Shown: one piece after another, positions 28,374-33,655 of the stretch | Layout: each line of letters starts with the position of its first letter | Numbering within the stretch: position 1 is the stretch's first letter | From: a virus | Reading direction: 5' to 3' (one strand) | IMG/VR virus record: IMGVR_UViG_3300026478_000008 | Coordinates: 1 to 33,655 of that record | Length of the DNA stretch: 33,655 nucleotides | The notes under the pieces: model-generated | The model's input: the letters and a program-made list of their open reading frames with translations, nothing else | Told to the model about the DNA's origin: nothing | The model's database searches: none | Made by a program: the position numbers and the translations under genes

Positions 28374-30802
28374 TGGATGAACTTGAGCAACTTATCAGGG
28401 GCGGTCAGCCCTCTACCAAAAAAGATTACAGCAACCTTGTTACTGAGGATTTGCTAGATCGTTTGCGTAAAGTTGAAAGCGGCAAAGATGATTTTGCTGT
28501 TAACAAGCAGACCAAAGCACTTGGTGCATATCAATTCATGCCTGAAACAGTGGCTGATATGCACCGCAAGGGCAAGAAATTCAATCCATTTGACGAAAAA
28601 GAAGCACGTCAAGCTGCCAAAGAATATCTCATTGATCTGGTCAACCGAAACAATGGCGATTTAGACAAGGCGTTGGCTAACTATGGCGGGTTTGTCACTA
28701 AAGACCCGAGCCAATATGTTTCAAAGGTCAAAGGCGATGGTAAGCCAAGTGCGCCTGTTGACGAGCTTGAGCAATTGATTCGTGGCACACCCACACAGCA
28801 AGCCCCTGCAAAGCCCGAGCCTGTTAAGCCTCAAGGCGTGTCTGAAGCAGATATGTCAAAGCCTTTTATTGGCTTTCCGTCTGCCAAGAAGCCGACTGCA
28901 CAAAAGCCTAGTGAGGCAAATGTTCAGCCTATGCGTGAGTTGGGGCAATCATTTGCTAGTTTGGCAGATCAACCAATCAATATGCTAACTGGCGCATTAG
29001 ATTATGCTGCTTATCCTTTGGCAAGGGCTTATTATGGATTCAAAATGTCTCCAGAAGAAGCCGCAGCAAAAGCAAGGGCTGAAACTACAAGTCCAAAGAA
29101 CATTATTGGTCGTGCGCTTGGAATTGAGCAAACGCCTGGTTACCAAGCAGAAGTAACAAGAGCCGTTCCAAGAGCAATTATGGAAACTGATGCGGCAAAA
29201 TACATTGCTGCAAATGTGTCACAAGGAATTGACGCACTAAGTGCAAAAACTGGTTTGCCTAAAGCAGATGTAGAAAGCATTATCCAAAGTTTGGGTATAG
29301 CGGCTACTCCAGCAGTGACTAAAGGGCTAGAAGCAACGGCTAAAGGCGCAAAGTCTGTGGTCGGCACAATTCAAGAAGCACGTGAGTTGGCACAAACAAG
29401 AGCCACCCCCGCTACGCCTCAAGCCCCTCAAGTTGCGCCACAAAAAGGCATGGTTAGCATGGGTTCAGCGGCAGCCCCCACAGAAACCACAATCAAGGCT
29501 GCTTTAACCCAAGCTAGTCCAGATTTGCAACAGGCTATTGGCAATATACCTGTAAACAAAGTCAATATGCCTGTGCTTCAACGACACATTGAAGCGGATA
29601 CTTTGCCTGTTCCTCTACGACTGACAGAAGGGCAAGCAACTGGCGACCCGATCATTATTTCTAATGAAATGAACCGTCGTGGTAAGCCTGGCAATGAGGC
29701 TTTGGTTGCTCGATTGAATGAGCAAAACCAGCAATTGATTGACAACCTTAACGCTATTCGGGAAAAGGCTGCACCTGATGCGTTTGGCACACGCCCAATT
29801 GAGTTTGGCGAATCAATTATTGACTCTTACAAGCAGAAAAACAAACTGCTAGAAGATGACATAAACGCCAAATATACAGCCTTGCGTGATGCGGCTGGTG
29901 GTCAATTTCCTGTTGATGCACCACAACTGCTGAAGAATGTTGAAACAACTCTGCGTAAAGAATTGTTAACCAACGATGCCAAGCAGATTTCTCAATTCAA
30001 AGAATTGCAAAGGTTGGCAAAAGATAACTCAATGACTTTTGAGGATTTCTTGAGCCTAAGAAAGAACCTTGGGAATGTGGCTAGAACAGCGCAAGATGGC
30101 AATGTTCGCATGGCTGCTAGTCGCATGATTGATGAGCTTGAAAAATTGCCTTTGAGCAAACAAGCCCAAAACCTTAAGCCTTTGGCTGATGAGGCTCGTA
30201 AAGCGGCACGTGAACGATTCCAGATGCTGAGTAAAGACCCCGCATTTAAGGCGGCGGTTGACGATACAGTGCCAGCAGACAAGTTTGCCCAAAAGTTTGT
30301 GATCAACGGCGTTAACAAGAATGTTAAGCAGATGATTGACAATCTTGGGTCTGAATCACCCGCACATCAAAGCATGAAGGCTGCGATTCTTAGCCACCTA
30401 AAAGAAAAGGCTGGCATTATTGATGACAAGGGTAATTTTACGCAAGCTGGATACAACAAGGCTTTACGCAACCTTGACAACATGAACAATCTAAACATTG
30501 TCATGGATGGCGAAACTGCGGGACAATTGAAATCATTGGGGAATGTGGCTAGCTACATTCAAAATCAACCCAAAGGGTCGTTTGTTAACAACTCTAATAC
30601 GCTAGTTGGTGCGTTGGCTGAAAAGGCTGCTGGCCTTGCTGAAACCGCTGGCAATGTGATGTTGGGTGGCAAATTTGGTATCCCTGCGGGTTCAATTGTG
30701 CGTGGCAAAGTGCAAGAATTTAAATCCAAAAAAGAAGCCGAAAAGTCTTTGCGTCCAGGCGCAGGGGTTGAACTCAGAAACATTGGTAAGGAAGAAAAAT
30801 GA
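28373..30802 (+). CDS. Ejection protein with N-terminal lytic transglycosylase domain
   Basis: An 809-residue protein. Residues about 24-115 form a lytic transglycosylase-like domain: RLRKVESGKDDF (candidate catalytic E35), LGAYQFMPETV at 50-60 and ALANYGG at 100-106. It would open a hole in the cell wall during DNA entry. The nine residues DELEQLIRG occur twice, at 2-10 and 130-138, framing the domain. The long remainder is helical with Pro/Gln linkers and ends basic. It lies last in the ejection-protein set, as gp16 does in P22. GGGGAG precedes the ATG at 28373, which overlaps the previous stop (TGATG). Confidence 0.85.
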   Translation: MDELEQLIRGGQPSTKKDYSNLVTEDLLDRLRKVESGKDDFAVNKQTKALGAYQFMPETVADMHRKGKKFNPFDEKEARQAAKEYLIDLVNRNNGDLDKALANYGGFVTKDPSQYVSKVKGDGKPSAPVDELEQLIRGTPTQQAPAKPEPVKPQGVSEADMSKPFIGFPSAKKPTAQKPSEANVQPMRELGQSFASLADQPINMLTGALDYAAYPLARAYYGFKMSPEEAAAKARAETTSPKNIIGRALGIEQTPGYQAEVTRAVPRAIMETDAAKYIAANVSQGIDALSAKTGLPKADVESIIQSLGIAATPAVTKGLEATAKGAKSVVGTIQEARELAQTRATPATPQAPQVAPQKGMVSMGSAAAPTETTIKAALTQASPDLQQAIGNIPVNKVNMPVLQRHIEADTLPVPLRLTEGQATGDPIIISNEMNRRGKPGNEALVARLNEQNQQLIDNLNAIREKAAPDAFGTRPIEFGESIIDSYKQKNKLLEDDINAKYTALRDAAGGQFPVDAPQLLKNVETTLRKELLTNDAKQISQFKELQRLAKDNSMTFEDFLSLRKNLGNVARTAQDGNVRMAASRMIDELEKLPLSKQAQNLKPLADEARKAARERFQMLSKDPAFKAAVDDTVPADKFAQKFVINGVNKNVKQMIDNLGSESPAHQSMKAAILSHLKEKAGIIDDKGNFTQAGYNKALRNLDNMNNLNIVMDGETAGQLKSLGNVASYIQNQPKGSFVNNSNTLVGALAEKAAGLAETAGNVMLGGKFGIPAGSIVRGKVQEFKSKKEAEKSLRPGAGVELRNIGKEEK

Positions 30803-31341
30803 GCGTCCTATTAGCACCCATCGGTAATGGCTTTCAATTCTTTGATGCCAATGGACAACCCCTAAATGGCGGGTTTCTGTACACCTATCAAGCTGGTTCA
30901 ACTACGCCAGCATCAACTTTCACCACCAATTCAGGTGCGGTTGCGAACACCAATCCTATTGTGCTTGGTTCTGATGGTCGCCCACCGCAAGAGATTTGGC
31001 TGACTGCTGGTTCAAGTTATAAATTTGTACTGTCAACAAGCGCAAACGTCACGATTGGCACATACGACAACCTGTATGGCATTGTTAATGCTGCGCCTGT
31101 GGCTAACCCTGTGCCTAGCGGTGCAATTGTGATGTGGAGTGGGTCTATTGGCTCAATTCCCGCTGGATACTATTTGTGCGATGGCAATAACGGCACTCCT
31201 GATCTGCGTGATCGGTTTGTGGTTGGCTCGGGCAATTCCTATGCTGTTGGCAATACTGGTGGTTTCACTAGTTCTGTAACCTCTAGCATTGGCACTAATC
31301 TACCTCTCTATTATTCACTCGCATTCATTCAGAAGGCTTGA
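30799..31341 (+). CDS. Tail fibre/collar-type protein
   Basis: A 180-residue protein. The first half has a fibre N-terminal pattern, FQFFDANGQPLNGGFLYTYQ and VLGSDGRPPQEIWLTAGSSY, typical of podovirus fibre proteins that bind the virion. The second half has GAIVMWSGSIGSIPAGYYLC, DGNNGTPDLRDRFVVGSG, a phage tail-collar domain. It is short and may be one of several receptor-binding parts. The start overlaps the preceding stop (ATGA). It stands apart from the main fibre block, next to the lysis genes. Confidence 0.85.
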   Translation: MSVLLAPIGNGFQFFDANGQPLNGGFLYTYQAGSTTPASTFTTNSGAVANTNPIVLGSDGRPPQEIWLTAGSSYKFVLSTSANVTIGTYDNLYGIVNAAPVANPVPSGAIVMWSGSIGSIPAGYYLCDGNNGTPDLRDRFVVGSGNSYAVGNTGGFTSSVTSSIGTNLPLYYSLAFIQKA

Positions 31342-31343
31342 AG

Positions 31344-31556
31344 ATGGACTCAGGAGAGATTGACCCCGTGAAATATGGTGTTCTGTGGGAAAGAGTGCAG
31401 AACATGGACAAGAAGATTGACAAGATGGAAGGCCAGATTGGTGAGCTTCTTGAACTAGCCAATAAATCAAAGGGTGGCTTTTGGATGGGCATGACCATAG
31501 CTTCTATGGTTGGCGGCGCATTCACATGGATAATAGGACACTTTAAAGGCGGGTAA
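31344..31556 (+). CDS. XhlA-like membrane protein (coiled coil plus one TM)
   Basis: A 70-residue protein. The N-terminal half is a charged coiled coil (RVQNMDKKIDKMEGQIGELL). One membrane helix follows (FWMGMTIASMVGGAFTWIIG) and then a basic end (HFKGG). The layout resembles haemolysin XhlA-type lysis accessory proteins. ATG at 31344 is preferred over TTG at 31338, with AGAAGG upstream. It is the first of the lysis-region membrane genes. Confidence 0.7.
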   Translation: MDSGEIDPVKYGVLWERVQNMDKKIDKMEGQIGELLELANKSKGGFWMGMTIASMVGGAFTWIIGHFKGG

Positions 31557-32044
31557 TGGAGCCGATCAGCACCGCCTTGGCTGCGTTTGCCGCTGTTCAA
31601 AAGACAGTTCAACTGATCAAACAGGCGCAAAAGACTGTTAATGATGTTTCTTCTCTTGGCCCCTTACTTGGAAATTACTTTGGGGCTAAACAGCAGACAG
31701 TCAAAGCGTTAGAAGAAGCAAAGAAAAAGGGCGGTTCTTCACTATCTCAGGCAATCCAGATTGAGATGGAATTGCTGAGTCAAAAGAAGTTTGAAGATGA
31801 ATTGAAGATGATATTTTTCCAAACAGGTCATGCTGACATTTGGGAAAACATCATGAAGCGAGTGCAAGCTGGCGAGGAAGCTGAACGTGAAGCTCGTAGA
31901 AGGGCGAACGATGCCGCAAGAGTTAAAGCAAGAAAAATGGCAGAATTAATTAATCTTGTCATTGGTATTGTTCTTGTTGTTTTGCTTGTTCCTCCTCTTG
32001 TTTGGTTGGTAATTCAAGGCATCATGTTTGCAAAGGACAAATGA
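31556..32044 (+). CDS. Helical protein with C-terminal membrane segment, 162 aa
   Basis: The start overlaps the previous stop (TAATG). Residues 1-125 are helical and charged (VQKTVQLIKQAQKTVNDVSS, then EEAEREARRRANDAARVKAR). Residues 130-156 form a hydrophobic membrane segment (INLVIGIVLVVLLVPPLVWL). It ends with a short Lys-rich tail. A tail-anchored inner-membrane or virion protein is indicated. It could serve in lysis (spanin-like or holin partner) or DNA injection; no family is recognised. Confidence 0.68.
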   Translation: MEPISTALAAFAAVQKTVQLIKQAQKTVNDVSSLGPLLGNYFGAKQQTVKALEEAKKKGGSSLSQAIQIEMELLSQKKFEDELKMIFFQTGHADIWENIMKRVQAGEEAEREARRRANDAARVKARKMAELINLVIGIVLVVLLVPPLVWLVIQGIMFAKDK

Positions 32045-32265
32045 TGATTCGCTTTGGTCAGATCATCATCTTTTTTCTTTACATTACTTTACTTGGAGTC
32101 ATAGTCGTTGGATGCGATATGCCTGAGTTTTATCGTTACCAATGTATGTCATCTAAGAATTGGAATAAACAAGAATGCAAGCGGCCTGATTGCGAGATTC
32201 TTGGTGAATGTCCTGACCAACTGATGAAACCAGAACTGACTAAGGGGCAAACCAATGAACGTTGA
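32041..32265 (+). CDS. Small Cys-rich lipoprotein-like protein
   Basis: A 74-residue protein. N-terminal helix IIIFFLYITLLGVIVVGC ends in a lipobox-like VVGC (Cys near 25), suggesting an outer-membrane or periplasmic lipoprotein. The rest has a further four Cys (YRYQC, QECKRPDCEILGEC), possibly disulphide-bonded. In the lysis region a lipoprotein could be an outer spanin, but it lacks the usual Pro-rich body, so this is open. Start ATG at 32041 overlaps the previous stop; ATG at 32044 is also possible. Confidence 0.65.
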   Translation: MMIRFGQIIIFFLYITLLGVIVVGCDMPEFYRYQCMSSKNWNKQECKRPDCEILGECPDQLMKPELTKGQTNER

Positions 32266-32572
32266 AACTATTGAAGCCAAGATCAAACTTATGATTGCCG
32301 CCACCTTCTGTTTTACAGTGGTGTGCATGGTCAGTCTGTCCATGTTTAGCCTTGTATTTGTTCCTCAGCCCATGTCTGGGATTGCCCCTGCTGACAAACA
32401 ATTCTTTTATCTTCTTTCAGATATGTCCAAATACATTTTGGGCAGTTTAGGCACTTTGCTGGCAATCAAAGGCAAAGACATTGTGCAAAGCATGAGAAAG
32501 GATGATGATGATACCCCTACCAGCCCTGATGGAAGTAGGCAGCAAGATACTGGACAAAGTGCTTCCAAATGA
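32255..32572 (+). CDS. Two-TM membrane protein, holin-like
   Basis: A 105-residue protein, AGGGG before the ATG. Membrane segment 1 at about 11-36 (MIAATFCFTVVCMVSLSMFS). Segment 2 at about 56-71 (KYILGSLGTLLAIKG). It has a hydrophilic, acidic C-terminal tail (MRKDDDDTPTSPDGSR). This fits a small holin or antiholin. Its last 65 bases overlap the next gene in another frame, which encodes a second holin-type protein. Confidence 0.68.
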   Translation: MNVETIEAKIKLMIAATFCFTVVCMVSLSMFSLVFVPQPMSGIAPADKQFFYLLSDMSKYILGSLGTLLAIKGKDIVQSMRKDDDDTPTSPDGSRQQDTGQSASK

Positions 32573-32927
32573 GGAAGCCAAAACCAAAGCACTTGCTGAA
32601 CTAAAAAAGATTGAGTCGGATGGCAAACTAGGTGAGCTGAATGTTGACTTAGAAGCCTATAAGACCGAGCAAAACAACCTCACAGAGCGTTTAAAGGCCG
32701 ATATGGGGTCTGACTCTTGGCTATCCAAGAATATTCGCCCATTGACGCTTATATTCATTCTTGGGGCGTACTTTACATTTGCCATGATGTCTGCGTTTGA
32801 TTATGAAACCAGAGGGGCGTATGTAGAGCTTTTGGGGCAGTGGGGTATGTTAATCATGTCGTTTTACTTTGGTGGACGTACGCTTGAGAAAATCATGGAC
32901 ATGAAAGCCAAAAAGGACGGAAAATGA
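32508..32927 (+). CDS. Holin, 3TM-type
   Basis: A 139-residue protein. Start ATG at 32508 is six bases after AAAGG; two ATGs just ahead are too close. The N-terminal part is a charged helix (LMEVGSKILDKVLPNEEAKT, then ALAELKKIESDGKLGELN). After WLSKNIRPLTLIFILGAYFT come further hydrophobic segments (YVELLGQWGMLIMSFYFGGR). This matches the three-membrane-segment phage holin family (Holin_3TMs). It forms membrane holes to release the endolysin, whose gene overlaps the stop by four bases. Confidence 0.78.
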   Translation: MIPLPALMEVGSKILDKVLPNEEAKTKALAELKKIESDGKLGELNVDLEAYKTEQNNLTERLKADMGSDSWLSKNIRPLTLIFILGAYFTFAMMSAFDYETRGAYVELLGQWGMLIMSFYFGGRTLEKIMDMKAKKDGK

Positions 32928-33439
32928 AAGAAAACTTTGATGACGCTTTGAAAGCACTATTGAAGCATGAGGGTGGTTTTGTGAATCATCCTAAAGACCC
33001 TGGCGGGATGACCAATCTTGGTGTGACCAAAAAAGTCTGGGAGGAGTTCGTAGGCCATGAAGTCGATGAACAAACCATGCGAGGACTCACCCCTGAGTCA
33101 GTCGCCCCCCTTTATAAGCAACGATATTGGGATGCTGTCAGAGGGGATGATTTACCTTCTGGGGTTGATTTCGTTGTGTTTGACTGCGCTGTCAATTCTG
33201 GTGTTGGGCGTGCTTCTAAGTTTCTTCAGAGGGCTGTTAATGTAGCTGATGATGGCAAGATCGGTTCAGGCACATTGGCTGCGGTCAACTCTAAAGACCC
33301 CAAAGAGTTAATCAATTCATTTTGTGAACAACGACAGACATTTTTAGAGGCTTTACCAACTTTTGACACTTTTGGCAAAGGGTGGACTCGCAGAGTGTCA
33401 GAGGTGCGTGAACAAGCAACCCACATGGCTACGGTCTGA
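32924..33439 (+). CDS. GH108 family endolysin (N-acetylmuramidase)
   Basis: A 171-residue lysin. Residues 15-35 give HEGGFVNHPKDPGGMTNLGV, the GH108 signature with catalytic E16. RYWDAVRGDDLPSGVDFVVF at 67-86 and CAVNSGVGRASKFLQRAV lead into the peptidoglycan-binding domain (GTLAAVNSKDPKELINSFCE). No signal peptide, so export depends on the neighbouring holin. The start overlaps the holin stop (ATGA). Its 3' end overlaps the opposing HTH-type gene by 11 bases. Confidence 0.93.
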   Translation: MKENFDDALKALLKHEGGFVNHPKDPGGMTNLGVTKKVWEEFVGHEVDEQTMRGLTPESVAPLYKQRYWDAVRGDDLPSGVDFVVFDCAVNSGVGRASKFLQRAVNVADDGKIGSGTLAAVNSKDPKELINSFCEQRQTFLEALPTFDTFGKGWTRRVSEVREQATHMATV

Positions 33440-33655
33440 TATCCACCCATCTGCTTTTACAAACCTCTTTAAATCGGTCTTTGGGGTGAGGGCAGTCTTG
33501 TGGCGGGACAACCACCATAAAGACTGCCTGAAACTGTCCCCTTGACCCTGGCTCTCTGACCCACCGATCAATGTAGGCATCTGGCATCTTTCTCAAGCTG
33601 CTTTTGATGGTCTTGATGTGGTAGATGTGAGGCAATTCAGCGTGAATTTGCTTGG
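33429..33655 (-). CDS. Winged-helix-like small phage protein, 3' part (split by contig ends)
   Basis: The remaining codons of the 96-residue gene that starts at 191, which reads through the contig junction; bases 33529-33655 duplicate the start of the window. The sequence after the repeat (SLRKMPDAYIDRWVREPGSR, then GQFQAVFMVVVPPQDCPHPK) has the basic GSRG turn of the wing-like segment and a Cys-containing tail. The stop lies inside the endolysin gene, so the two meet tail to tail. Confidence 0.78.
   Translation of the reverse strand, partial: KQIHAELPHIYHIKTIKSSLRKMPDAYIDRWVREPGSRGQFQAVFMVVVPPQDCPHPKDRFKEVCKSRWVDIRP
33491..33528. other. Long hairpin beside the contig junction
   Basis: GGCAGTCTT pairs with AAGACTGCC, and inside it GTGG pairs with CCAC around CGGGACAA. 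A nine-base stem plus a four-base stem, like the hairpin at 7396-7433. It lies within the junction-spanning gene, 51 bases after the endolysin stop. No T-run follows on either strand. It might end the late transcript, or act in RNA processing; coincidence with coding sequence cannot be excluded. Confidence 0.5.
33529..33655. repeat. Right copy of 127-bp terminal direct repeat
   Basis: Identical to bases 1-127 and therefore a second report of the same genomic segment in a circular assembly. Joining the two copies restores one continuous gene, so the true unit length is 33,528 bp. Confidence 0.95.

Noticed and set aside
1-33655. tRNA genes, CRISPR arrays or insertion sequences
   Set aside because: No cloverleaf-like segment with a TTC-type T-loop, no regularly spaced repeats and no transposase were seen on reading both strands; a dedicated tRNA scan would settle the first point.

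Overview
The window is a complete double-stranded DNA phage genome, assembled as a circular contig and cut open at an arbitrary point. Bases 1-127 recur exactly as 33529-33655, so one unit is 33,528 bp. A 96-residue leftward gene reads straight through the junction. The head and tail genes are P22-like (portal, scaffold, coat, gp4-like and gp10-like completion proteins, then three ejection-type proteins in the P22 gp7-gp20-gp16 order). I see no tape measure, sheath or baseplate, so a short-tailed podovirus is expected. I see no integrase, CI-type repressor, DNA polymerase or RNA polymerase. Base composition (mid-40s % GC by eye) and the mix of small protein families suggest a betaproteobacterial, perhaps freshwater Burkholderiales, host. 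That host call is inference only.

Leftward arm (3772 down to 1, continuing across the junction to 33429): a tightly overlapping early operon. It starts with a 26-residue membrane peptide and four small unknown proteins. Then comes a recombination cassette: ERF annealing protein, a 165-residue unknown, YqaJ/lambda-type exonuclease and SSB. It ends with a run of small DNA-binding-type proteins, the last of which spans the contig ends and meets the endolysin gene tail to tail.

Control region (about 3773-4358): six CTTAACA/TGTTAAG half-sites lie in mirror order around two back-to-back predicted promoters whose -10 boxes overlap. Rightward from there lie a Cro-like gene, a small secreted Cys-rich peptide, a TTGACA promoter, and a leader with a hairpin and an 8-base segment complementary to the ribosome-binding region of the replication gene.

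Rightward early/middle genes (4359-9589): a DUF1376-type replication protein, small unknowns, RusA-like resolvase, an HNH/zinc-type protein, one isolated leftward gene, a GroES-like co-chaperonin, small basic proteins and a ParB-domain/DNA methyltransferase fusion.

Late genes (9610-33439): terminase, portal, scaffold and coat, then a small virion-type protein and a clear intrinsic terminator. Next comes a block not found at this place in P22: a glycosyltransferase and several fibre-like proteins. It is followed by the gp4-like and gp10-like proteins, both enlarged by copies of the same beta-type domain, the ejection proteins (the last with a lytic transglycosylase domain), a collar-type fibre piece, and a lysis cluster of five membrane or lipoprotein-like genes ahead of a GH108 endolysin.

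No tRNA, CRISPR array or insertion sequence was seen. Gene starts were set from Shine-Dalgarno spacing and from frequent ATGA, TAATG and TGATG stop/start overlaps.
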